Shown here: positions 1 through 6,569 of the stretch, in pieces
Layout of the letters: each line of letters begins with the position of its first letter
Numbering within the stretch: the first letter of the stretch is position 1
Assembly (NCBI GenBank): GCA_021782055.1
Contig: JAJXVP010000089.1
Location: 2,490-9,923, forward strand
Length of the DNA: 7,434 nucleotides
Origin: a bacterium
GTDB lineage: Bacteria > Spirochaetota > Spirochaetia > JABEVK01
Reading direction: 5' to 3'
The notes under the pieces: model-generated
Told to the model about the DNA's origin: nothing
Seen by the model: the letters and a program-made list of their open reading frames with translations, nothing else
The model's database searches: none
Position numbers and translations under genes: made by a program

Positions 1-1822
1 TCAGAAGCTTTTCGCGGGCTGAGCTGTAGTTTTCTTTGGTCAAATCAAATTGTGCTACTTCTAAATAGCCAAAAATTCCGCCCAATAAATTATTAAAATC
101 ATGAGCAATGCCCCCTGCTAACACCCCTATACTTTCAAGCTTTTGGGCTTGACGCAATTGTTCGGCCAGTTGGCGTTCTTCGGTAATGTCTTGTGAAACA
201 GCTTGAATGCTTTCAAGATTTCCCTCGCGGTCAAAAAACGGCACAAAGGAACATTGCCACGTTCTTTCTTCGCCCTGGATTTTAAACTCACCCTCATAAC
301 TTTCTTCGGTTCCAGCCTGCGCGACAAGCGAGAGCCACAGGCTAAAAGCTTTGCCAAAATCCCCTGGCAGAAGCTTTTCGGGGCGTTGCCCCAAAGGGTG
401 TTCTGTCTGTGGTTGAGTCAGCTTGGCGAACAGTCTGTTTTGCAAAAGCAGGCGGCCTTCGGCGTCAAACAAGGCATTAGCCGAACGGGACTGCTCGAAC
501 ATCTGTTCATAGCGGTGCCAGTTGGCTTCTACAGACTCTTCGGCATGAAAGCGTTCTAGACCGAACGACAAATCGGCGGCGGCTTTGTCGAACATCTCTA
601 ACTCTGCCAGAGAAAAGGCCTGGGGCGATTCGGAATAGATCGTAAACGAGGCCACAACCTCGTCGCGTAAAAAGATGGGAAAGGAGGCAAGACAACGTAT
701 ACCCCACTGCCGAGTTCTTGTGCGCCACGGCAGGATGTCGGGGTCTGACTCGGTATCTTGGCAGTAAAAAAACTTCCGAGTTCGGTAACATCGCCCCGTC
801 GGGCCCCAGCCCTCAGGCTCATCGTCAAGGCGAAGGACCAAGCCTTCGGCATAACCCGAGGATCTTCCGGCCCAGACTGTGGGAACAGCTCGAGCGTTCT
901 TTCGGTCCATAACCGCCACCATAACCAACGGAAAGCCGCCTGTCTTGACCGCGATACGACAAAATTCTTCGTACAAGCCATGCGAGGATTTTTGTCGCGC
1001 CAAACTAAGGCCGAACTCACCCAACAAGGCGTAAAGCTTATTAACCCGCCGCAGTTCCTGTTCCTGCAGCTTGAGCTCGGTAATATCGGTACCGACCATC
1101 TGCACACCAGAAAGCTCCTTTGAAGAATCCCACAGGGGGAGGTAGCTAGTTCTCAGGTAGCGGGGTCCTTCGGGAGTCGACAATTCGCGCACATGAGTCT
1201 CGGGGGTGCTGGTAGCGGCTACTCGCTGAATGTTGGCTTGAATTGCTTCTCCTAAGGTCGTGGGTAAAAGCTCTGAAACTAAGCGCCCGACTACCTCAGA
1301 GAATTCCGAAGCCCCCAAAAGCTTTAACGAAGCAGAGTTACACAGAACAAGGCGTCCCTCTGTGTCGTAAAACCCGTTCATAGTTCCCGAATTTTCAAAC
1401 AGTAACTCAAGCCAGCGGCGGTTAAACTCCAGCTGGCGTTCAGTGTCACGTCGTTGGCTTATATCGCGGGCTACGGTAAGCACGTAGACCACCCCAGCAA
1501 GGTCAAGTGTACGCGAGTGAACCTCCATGGGGATATCCCGACCCTGGGCCGTACGATGAAAAAGCTCGGTTTGTAAATGTCCCTGGGCGATGACAGTCTC
1601 GAACTGCTCTTGGGCCCGGGTGGTGTCGTGAGGCGAACGAAGAAACGAAAAGTGCTGACCCAACAGCTCTTGCCGGGTATAACCCAGCATTGCCAACGCC
1701 GTTTCATTGCAGTCGATAAGGTTTCCCGCCAAGTCTAAAAGGTAAACGGCGTCGGCAATGGCATTGAGGGCAGACTCGGCAAACAAAGCTTGGGTGAAAA
1801 GCCGAGGGGCAGTTGGATCCAT
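1..1822 (-). CDS. Multi-sensor histidine kinase, PAS-PAS-GAF-PAS-HisKA (C-terminal part beyond window)
   Basis: The minus-strand frame opens with ATG at 1822 and stays open for 607 codons to the left edge, so the gene is 3'-truncated by the window. The product is a two-component sensor kinase that should autophosphorylate a histidine and pass the phosphate to a response regulator. Domains in order: PAS about residues 15-125 (contains [13 protein letters not shown]), PAS 135-250 (ends in GTDITELK), GAF 260-425 ([10 protein letters not shown] near 288, GPTGRCYRT near 340, then PWR), PAS 435-550 (ends in SQDITEER), then HisKA from about 555. The H-box GGIAHDFNN puts the phospho-acceptor at His574 (bases 101-103). 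The ATPase domain, and any receiver domain, must lie beyond base 1. No membrane segment or signal peptide appears in the 607 residues, so this part looks cytoplasmic. The start fits the PAS family onset, and the next upstream in-frame stop lies in the intergenic gap. It is divergent from a solute-binding protein gene. No Shine-Dalgarno is seen. The ligand is unknown. Confidence 0.93.
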   Translation of the reverse strand, partial: MDPTAPRLFTQALFAESALNAIADAVYLLDLAGNLIDCNETALAMLGYTRQELLGQHFSFLRSPHDTTRAQEQFETVIAQGHLQTELFHRTAQGRDIPMEVHSRTLDLAGVVYVLTVARDISQRRDTERQLEFNRRWLELLFENSGTMNGFYDTEGRLVLCNSASLKLLGASEFSEVVGRLVSELLPTTLGEAIQANIQRVAATSTPETHVRELSTPEGPRYLRTSYLPLWDSSKELSGVQMVGTDITELKLQEQELRRVNKLYALLGEFGLSLARQKSSHGLYEEFCRIAVKTGGFPLVMVAVMDRKNARAVPTVWAGRSSGYAEGLVLRLDDEPEGWGPTGRCYRTRKFFYCQDTESDPDILPWRTRTRQWGIRCLASFPIFLRDEVVASFTIYSESPQAFSLAELEMFDKAAADLSFGLERFHAEESVEANWHRYEQMFEQSRSANALFDAEGRLLLQNRLFAKLTQPQTEHPLGQRPEKLLPGDFGKAFSLWLSLVAQAGTEESYEGEFKIQGEERTWQCSFVPFFDREGNLESIQAVSQDITEERQLAEQLRQAQKLESIGVLAGGIAHDFNNLLGGIFGYLEVAQFDLTKENYSSAREKLL

Positions 1823-1828
1823 ACTTCT

Positions 1829-1857
1829 ATTGTAGAGAACATAATCTGGCAGAGCAA
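1829..1857 (-). promoter_or_regulatory. Candidate sigma70-type promoter for the histidine kinase gene
   Basis: On the minus strand, TTGCTC (1857-1852) and TACAAT (1834-1829) are separated by 17 bp. The -10 box matches consensus at 5 of 6 bases and the -35 box at 3 of 6. The expected +1, seven bases past the -10 box, is base 1822, the A of the start codon, so the transcript would be leaderless. A perfect TATAAT also lies further upstream on this strand (1872-1867). It has no convincing -35 box and would give a leader of about 38 bases without a Shine-Dalgarno. This is motif reading only. Confidence 0.4.
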
Positions 1858-1874
1858 GAAAATTACATTATACT
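1846..1874 (+). promoter_or_regulatory. Candidate sigma70-type promoter for the solute-binding protein gene
   Basis: CTGGCA (1846-1851, 4 of 6 matches) and TATACT (1869-1874, 5 of 6 matches) are separated by 17 bp. The expected +1 is about 1881, directly before the ATG at 1882, so this mRNA would also be leaderless or nearly so. No Shine-Dalgarno precedes the ATG. The -35 box directly abuts the -35 box of the divergent kinase promoter at 1852, so two polymerases could probably not bind at once. Confidence 0.45.
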
Positions 1875-1881
1875 TAAACAG

Positions 1882-2664
1882 ATGAAACGCTTGATAGCTT
1901 TAGCGTTAGTCTTAGGAAGTGGGTTGTCCCTGTGGGGTCAAACCATACACCTCACGTGGGCTACCAACCCCGCCTACCCGCCGTACGACTGGTCGTTACA
2001 CGGTAAGAGGTATCACGGAGCGGCCGAGAAGTTAATCGCTCACCTGAGACTCCCTGGGGTGGACTTTGTGCCAGTCTTTGTTCCCTGGAAACGAGCACAA
2101 GAGATGGCCAAAGACGGCCAATTGGATCTTTTGGTCAATATCCGTGACACCCCGCAACGTGAAATTTGGCTGGACTTTGCCCAGACCCCAGCCTTCTCGA
2201 ACCCTATTGTGATTTTTATGCGCCGAGAAGACCAACTAAAGCCGGGATGGCAGTGGGATGAGTTAATCCCCCTACATGGTGGCCAAGCGGCTGGCGACAG
2301 CTTTGGCTCACCCTTTGACGAGTTCTTAAAACAGCACCTTACGATGCAAACCGCCCCAACTGTCGTTCAGAATTTCAAAAAGCTTTTGTGGAGGCGCATC
2401 GACTTTTATGTTACCAGCCTCTACCTAGGGAAGCTTTGGCTCGCCAAGACTGGCAATTCCCGGTATGTTGGGGTTTTGTTACCCCCAGTCTCGGAACAAG
2501 CCATCACGATTGCCTTTAGCAAACGTTCGCCGAACGTTGGCCTTTTGGCTGAGCTTAATGCACGATTGGCAAAGTTGCGCCAAAAGGGTGTTTTAGACCA
2601 AATTTTTGCGCAAGCGATGACCGAAGCCCAACAAACCGATTTTAGTTCCCTGACAAGACCGTGA
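1882..2664 (+). CDS. Secreted family-3 extracellular solute-binding protein, stand-alone
   Basis: The predicted protein has 260 residues. The N-terminus has MKR followed by a hydrophobic stretch (about residues 4-18) and then small or polar residues, which is a Sec signal peptide. No lipobox cysteine is present, so it is probably periplasmic and soluble. The mature part resembles bacterial family-3 (amino-acid type) binding proteins: TWATNPAYPPYDW near 25-37, PWKRAQEMAKDGQLDLLVN at 68-86, a second lobe from about 105 to 200, and a C-terminal helix LRQKGVLDQIFAQ near 232-244. Length is normal for the family. No ABC permease or ATPase gene is adjacent, so a sensing role with the divergent kinase is possible but unproven. 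Ligand not predictable. An in-frame TTG at 1813 would add 23 residues before the signal peptide and overlap the kinase start, so ATG 1882 is preferred. Its 3' end overlaps the convergent FecR gene by 23 bp. Confidence 0.88.
   Translation: MKRLIALALVLGSGLSLWGQTIHLTWATNPAYPPYDWSLHGKRYHGAAEKLIAHLRLPGVDFVPVFVPWKRAQEMAKDGQLDLLVNIRDTPQREIWLDFAQTPAFSNPIVIFMRREDQLKPGWQWDELIPLHGGQAAGDSFGSPFDEFLKQHLTMQTAPTVVQNFKKLLWRRIDFYVTSLYLGKLWLAKTGNSRYVGVLLPPVSEQAITIAFSKRSPNVGLLAELNARLAKLRQKGVLDQIFAQAMTEAQQTDFSSLTRP
2642..2664. other. Tail-to-tail overlap of convergent genes
   Basis: The plus-strand solute-binding gene stops with TGA at 2662-2664, and the minus-strand FecR-domain gene stops with TAA at 2644-2642. 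The last codons of each are therefore antisense to the other. I saw no GC-rich hairpin followed by a T-run on either strand just past either stop. Confidence 0.9.
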
Positions 2665-4720
2665 TGGTTGAGGGCGCCTCTAAGAAGCGGCTTTGAATGA
2701 CCTGAAAGTACGAAAGTACCCCAGGGCTCTGACCCAAAAGGTGGCCACCCACGCGGTCTTGGCTGGTGAGTTCCCAGGCATACTTGCCGACACCTAGGTC
2801 TAAAAAGCTCCAAGCGACCGAGGTATCCCAACCTTGCCACTGCTTGTACAGCACCTTAAAACCGCCCAGAATTTGATACAAACGCACCTTGTAGAAGTTG
2901 GCATCGGGCGAAGGCTTCCAGTTTAGCTGAACGTCGGGAACCCAAACGGCATCAACACCAAAATCAGAAACCGGCGAGAGAGGTACCGGGGCCGTCAGCC
3001 GCCTGGGGCGTGAAAACTCTTGCACAGGGCTTTGGGCTAAAATATTGCCCTTGGCATCAAGAAGCTGAACTTGCCAAAACAGCAGCCCTTGAAGGTCACC
3101 GGGCAAGGGCAGATCGCAAGAAGTACTCTTAACCAAATCGTTGGCTACTAAATTGGTTAGGTCAGCGTTGGTCGACACCTTGACCCGGTAGGAACTACCA
3201 TAATTGGGGTCGCGCCAGTCGAAAAAGACCTTGGGTTGACCGGGGTCAAGCTCATCACGAGAGTTAGGGTGTACCGGGATGAGTGGTTGGGCATTAGCTA
3301 CCTGAAACGGCATAGGCGCGGACTGGGGCGAAGCCACCTGGTTAGACACAGCGGTAACGGAAAGGTAGTACTGGCCATCCTTGAGCTTTTGGTTGAGGCG
3401 TAACGAGTTGGTGATGACCGACTTTTTAACCACAACATCCCTACCGTCGGCATGCTTAGACACCGTCACCTCATAGTGGTCGGCCCCTTCGACGGCGTTC
3501 CACTTGGCGATGATGGCCCCTTGCTGAAGGGCTACACCGCTAAACACCTGAGTTTTGGTTGTTCCGGCTTGAAGAGGTTGAACCAGCGGGGCCACTGCAA
3601 CAACCTTTTTGATGGTAAAGGGCTGTGAGGCTGAGTCAACAGAGACATTTTGCGGACCACAGAAGGCTGTTACCTTCCACAGGTACCGCCCTGCGGGCAA
3701 CTGGCTGGTCACTAGGGTATTTTGGAACGTCGACTGTGTGAACTCGTTGGTACCTGTCGCGGAATCGAGCACCGTAACCTTGTAGTAGTTGGCCACCTCG
3801 AGCGGAAGCCACGAAAAACTTACCTGGGGAAAGCCGGCAAAGTACGAATAGACGTGATTTTGTTCGGGGGTTACCAAAGTAGGCGGTGCCACACTTCGTA
3901 CCGAAAACCACGATGGCCTTGAATCGCCGTCGGGGCCGGTGAGCTTCCAAAAATAGTCACCGTCACCCAAGGCCGCCTTAAACGGAGAAGCCCCAGGTTG
4001 ATTGAGTACCACCTTTTTAAACGACGCATCGAGAGCAATCTCGAGGTTCTGGTCATACCCGGGACGGGCGGTCTTCCATAAAAAGGTCACGGGAATCATG
4101 GCTTGGGTTTTAATAAAGACGGCACCCAAGTCAGGTTTCAAAAGTTCTACGGGTTCGTCCTGGGGGGTTAGGGTTTGGGTGTGACCAGCCTGTTGCACCT
4201 GAGCTGAACCTGACACCACGTGAACCTCGGCACTTCCATTGGCCTTACGCCCCACCGTCAAGGCCCCTGAAAGAACCTTGACCTGACCAGCCGAGGTCGA
4301 AATGATCAACCCACCTGCCGCGCCTTTTTTTGTGGAAGGAGGTACATGAGACACCCCAATTTGCCCTAGCCCCAAATTGACTTGGGCCTTACCCGCGGCG
4401 AGCTCTACCACCACCATGGTTTCTTCGGACATCGAGATATCGACACCGTTTTGCAAATGCAGGATCGCTGAAGACTGAGCGGCCGTGCGAATGGTATCGT
4501 CGTTGTATAGCGGGCCGTCTTGGGTCACGGCACTCCACAACATTACCCCCGATAGCTTGCGTTCGGCATAATGGTTCTTATAGGTTATGGTGCCGATGCG
4601 CTGGCCTTGAGGCTGGGGTGGTGGTGCCAATTCAAAGCGCAATTCCACTGCCGCCGTGCCTAACAAGAGGATGGTGGTGGTTAGCAAAAAAATCAGGTCG
4701 GACTTACTCCAGAACTTCAT
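2642..4720 (-). CDS. Membrane-anchored FecR-domain protein with five fibronectin-III-like repeats
   Basis: The predicted protein has 692 residues. Residues 8-24 are a hydrophobic segment, either an uncleaved anchor or a signal peptide, followed by a proline-rich linker (32-38). Residues about 57-190 match the FecR domain: LYNDDTIRT at 71-79, then SSAILHLQNGVDISM, and a beta-rich stretch of short strands to about 180. Five FN3-like repeats fill about 205-674. The rest of the protein should lie outside the inner membrane. FecR domains are best known as periplasmic regulators of ECF sigma factors, but this protein lacks the usual cytoplasmic anti-sigma region and no sigma factor is nearby. The start at 4720 places the hydrophobic segment at the N-terminus and overlaps the cyclase gene by 17 bases. 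An in-frame ATG at 4843 would add 41 non-hydrophobic residues inside the cyclase coding region and is disfavoured. Last gene of the operon. Likely role, by inference: an envelope partner of the cyclase. Confidence 0.87.
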   Translation of the reverse strand: MKFWSKSDLIFLLTTTILLLGTAAVELRFELAPPPQPQGQRIGTITYKNHYAERKLSGVMLWSAVTQDGPLYNDDTIRTAAQSSAILHLQNGVDISMSEETMVVVELAAGKAQVNLGLGQIGVSHVPPSTKKGAAGGLIISTSAGQVKVLSGALTVGRKANGSAEVHVVSGSAQVQQAGHTQTLTPQDEPVELLKPDLGAVFIKTQAMIPVTFLWKTARPGYDQNLEIALDASFKKVVLNQPGASPFKAALGDGDYFWKLTGPDGDSRPSWFSVRSVAPPTLVTPEQNHVYSYFAGFPQVSFSWLPLEVANYYKVTVLDSATGTNEFTQSTFQNTLVTSQLPAGRYLWKVTAFCGPQNVSVDSASQPFTIKKVVAVAPLVQPLQAGTTKTQVFSGVALQQGAIIAKWNAVEGADHYEVTVSKHADGRDVVVKKSVITNSLRLNQKLKDGQYYLSVTAVSNQVASPQSAPMPFQVANAQPLIPVHPNSRDELDPGQPKVFFDWRDPNYGSSYRVKVSTNADLTNLVANDLVKSTSCDLPLPGDLQGLLFWQVQLLDAKGNILAQSPVQEFSRPRRLTAPVPLSPVSDFGVDAVWVPDVQLNWKPSPDANFYKVRLYQILGGFKVLYKQWQGWDTSVAWSFLDLGVGKYAWELTSQDRVGGHLLGQSPGVLSYFQVIQSRFLEAPSTITVLSGN
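2699..4108 (-). repeat. Five tandem fibronectin-III/Ig-like protein repeats within the FecR gene
   Basis: The approximate repeat spans are residues 205-275, 279-371, 377-474, 478-569 and 577-674. Repeats 2-5 begin near a proline motif (APPTLVTP, APLVQPL, QPLIPVHP, APVPLSP). All have a strand with an F/V/A-x-W core (FLW, FSW, AKW, FDW, LNW). Later repeats then have a Y-x-V strand (YYKVTV, HYEVTV, YRVKV, YKVRL), and most have a G-x-Y-x-W-like strand (GDYFWKL, GRYLWKV, GQYYLSV, GKYAWEL). They end in an F-x-V-like strand. They are divergent at the residue level and I saw no DNA-level repeat, so this is an old domain array rather than a recent duplication. Confidence 0.75.
4704..4720 (-). other. 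17-base overlap between cyclase stop and FecR-gene start
   Basis: The last cyclase codons (KYEVLE then TAA at 4706-4704) are read in another frame as the first codons of the FecR-domain gene (ATG at 4720-4718, MKFWSK). A ribosome finishing the cyclase passes the downstream start, which suggests coupled translation. Confidence 0.85.
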
Positions 4721-6569
4721 ACTTAACTTCTTCGGACTCGGTATCAACGCTATCGAGGTTGACGGCTTCGAGTCCCAACTGTTGACGCAGGGTGGCGAGA
4801 TCGGCAGGACACTGGGGGTCGTCCAATCGCCCCAGAACGGCATACACCTGCTGGGGTTCAGCCTTACCTTTGACCATGATTTTTTTCATGGGAACCACAC
4901 GAAACAGGTCCGGGACTTCTTGGTAGGCAAACTCACTGATAAGAATATCGGTATGGAAAGGTTTGTTCAAAGCCTCGATACGGCTGGCCAAGTTGACCGG
5001 ATCGCCGATGACAGTATACTCCATGCGTTCGGGGGAGCCGATCTGACCAGCAATGACTTCACCCGTATTGACGCTCATACCGATACGAATGAAGGGCTTT
5101 TCGGGGGTACCTCGCCCTTTATTGAACTCGCGTAAGGCAGAGCGCATTTGCAAGGCCCCCGTGATCGCGTTTTCGGTATCGTTACCCCGGCTGTAGGGCA
5201 CACCCCAGACCGCCATGATGGCATCGCCGATGTACTTGTCGACCACACCCTGCGTCCGATTGACGCATTCGACCATGGCCGTCATGTACCCGTTAAGGAA
5301 CTCGACCACCCCATGCGGCGTGAGCTTTTCAGAGATGGCCGTGAACGAGCGAATATCTGAAAAGAAGATGGCCGCCTTGATGAGTTCTCCGCCCAATCGT
5401 ACATCGTCGCGCATGACCTTTTCGGCAATCTCTTTATTGACAAATTTGCCAAAGGCGGTTTTGATGCGTTCGCGTTCGGCCAACCCCTGGCTCATGTCGG
5501 TAAAGGCCAAGGACAGCCGGCCAATTTCATCGTTGGGAGCCTTGCGGAACTGTATATCATAGGTACCGCTTTGTATTTTGACAGTACCCTCGACCAAACG
5601 CCGAAGGGGCGTTGTGAGGGTGCGGGAATAGAAGAAGAGGAACATCATGGCAACCCACAACACCAGGGCTGTCAGGCCAAAGTTAGCACTTTGAATTTGT
5701 TTGACCTGGGCCAGGGCTTTGGCTTCGGGCGCGCTAGAAAGCACAATAAGGCGCCCGCCAAAAAACTTGCGGAACGAGCCAATGGCCGCTTTGCCCCCCG
5801 CGTTAAAATAGCGCATTTGTTCTTGGTCGACCGAGCTGGTTACGGCTTGGCGTACCAAGGGGTTACTCGTCAAATTGGGGCTTTGCACCACCAGCTTTTG
5901 GTCGACAGAAACCAAGAGTTTTCCTGTGGCGTCGATCAGCGTGTTGACGTAAAGTTCCTTGGACTGGAGTGATCGTACTAAACTGTCCATGCTAAATAAC
6001 AGCACCACGATGCTGGCGGCTTGGGTGGCGGTCTTGTGCTGGTAGGGGAACGACAGGGCCAACACCGGATAGTTAAAGGCTGGTGAAAGATTGTCGAGTA
6101 CCGAAGCTCCGGCAAAGGCCTGTTTGAAGGAATCGGGAGCATGGCCAAGCACCTGCAAAGGGTCGGGCATCGTCAGGTCGGCCCTGAGGATTTTTTCTTT
6201 GTTGTCGAGACGGTTCGCCAAGTGAAGACCACTTTGATCTTGGGTCAGCACCCACAGCGAAATTAAATCTGGTTCGAGTTTGATCAGGTCATTGGTGATC
6301 GAAGCGTTACTAGAACGGTACATCAGGCCACCATCGACCGAGGTGGCAATCAAACGGCCCGCATTGATGAGGGCTTGTAGATCGGCTTCGACTTTTTGCG
6401 AGATCAAGTCGGCGCGGTCTAGGGTGTTAAACTTAACCGTTCGTTGGACGTCATTGGTGTACTGATTGGTGGTCCAGAGGGTCATCCCTACCAATGAGAC
6501 AATCAAAAGTAACGAAACAATCCCGACCAGTTTGACACCGATCGGCAAGTAGGGTCCCCGTAACGTCAT
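4704..6569 (-). CDS. Transmembrane class III adenylate cyclase (Cache-like sensor, HAMP, cyclase)
   Basis: The predicted protein has 621 residues and is expected to make cAMP from ATP at the inner membrane. TM1 spans about residues 11-33. An extracytoplasmic region (35-295) resembles a double Cache domain, with LYVNTLIDATGKLLVSVD at 206-223. TM2 is about 296-314 and HAMP about 315-368, followed by a linker and a class III catalytic domain at 398-580. The catalytic set is complete: metal-binding Asp405 (FFSDIRSFT) and Asp449 (DKYIGDAIMAVWG), adenine-selecting Lys445 and Thr519 (EYTVIGDPVNLASR), and transition-state Asn526 and Arg530. The Lys/Thr pair indicates ATP rather than GTP. An acidic tail of about 40 residues (DSVDTESEEV near 606-615) follows the catalytic domain. 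ATG 6569 is chosen because an AGGAGG precedes it and TM1 follows at once. A GTG at 6884 would add 105 arginine-rich residues that shadow the upstream gene. It overlaps the upstream gene by 4 bp and the downstream one by 17 bp. Confidence 0.95.
   Translation of the reverse strand: MTLRGPYLPIGVKLVGIVSLLLIVSLVGMTLWTTNQYTNDVQRTVKFNTLDRADLISQKVEADLQALINAGRLIATSVDGGLMYRSSNASITNDLIKLEPDLISLWVLTQDQSGLHLANRLDNKEKILRADLTMPDPLQVLGHAPDSFKQAFAGASVLDNLSPAFNYPVLALSFPYQHKTATQAASIVVLLFSMDSLVRSLQSKELYVNTLIDATGKLLVSVDQKLVVQSPNLTSNPLVRQAVTSSVDQEQMRYFNAGGKAAIGSFRKFFGGRLIVLSSAPEAKALAQVKQIQSANFGLTALVLWVAMMFLFFYSRTLTTPLRRLVEGTVKIQSGTYDIQFRKAPNDEIGRLSLAFTDMSQGLAERERIKTAFGKFVNKEIAEKVMRDDVRLGGELIKAAIFFSDIRSFTAISEKLTPHGVVEFLNGYMTAMVECVNRTQGVVDKYIGDAIMAVWGVPYSRGNDTENAITGALQMRSALREFNKGRGTPEKPFIRIGMSVNTGEVIAGQIGSPERMEYTVIGDPVNLASRIEALNKPFHTDILISEFAYQEVPDLFRVVPMKKIMVKGKAEPQQVYAVLGRLDDPQCPADLATLRQQLGLEAVNLDSVDTESEEVKYEVLE
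4727..4733 (-). promoter_or_regulatory. Possible weak ribosome binding site for the FecR-domain gene
   Basis: A purine run GAAGAAG lies six bases upstream of the ATG at 4720, inside the end of the cyclase gene. It only loosely resembles a Shine-Dalgarno. Combined with the 17-base overlap, it supports the chosen start but suggests dependence on translation of the cyclase. Confidence 0.35.

Noticed and set aside
2..380. Repeat of CAGAAGCTTTTCG at about 2-14 and 368-380
   Set aside because: Both copies encode a short Glu-Lys-Leu-Leu stretch in the kinase. With only two copies and no symmetry or flanking match, chance is the simplest explanation.
598..1123. Open frames of 169 codons (minus, 598-1107) and 121 codons (plus, 758-1123)
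   Set aside because: Both are shadows of the histidine kinase GAF/PAS coding frame, which reads as continuous recognisable domains. Their own translations look like no family.
1826..1836. Short palindrome TCTA-TTG-TAGA as an operator in the divergent gap
   Set aside because: Only four paired bases per arm, and it coincides with the candidate -10 box. Too weak to call.
1846..1865. Possible sigma54 promoter, because CTGGCA resembles the -24 element
   Set aside because: No TTGC-like -12 element lies at the required spacing. A sigma70-type reading with TATACT fits better.
1813..1881. In-frame TTG start that would extend the solute-binding protein by 23 residues
   Set aside because: It would place a polar stretch before a clear signal peptide, overlaps the divergent kinase start, has no Shine-Dalgarno, and contains the likely promoter.
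2708..2719. Small hairpin GTAC-GAAA-GTAC as a terminator for the plus-strand gene
   Set aside because: The four-base stem is too short, has no following T-run, and lies within the FecR coding sequence.
4721..4843. Upstream ATG extending the FecR-domain protein by 41 residues
   Set aside because: The extension lies inside the cyclase coding sequence, has no hydrophobic character, and would bury the membrane anchor that starts at ATG 4720.
4656..5972. Plus-strand open frames at 4656-5135, 5215-5562 and 5571-5972
   Set aside because: They are antisense to the cyclase gene, whose catalytic motifs are intact. Their translations show no domain character.
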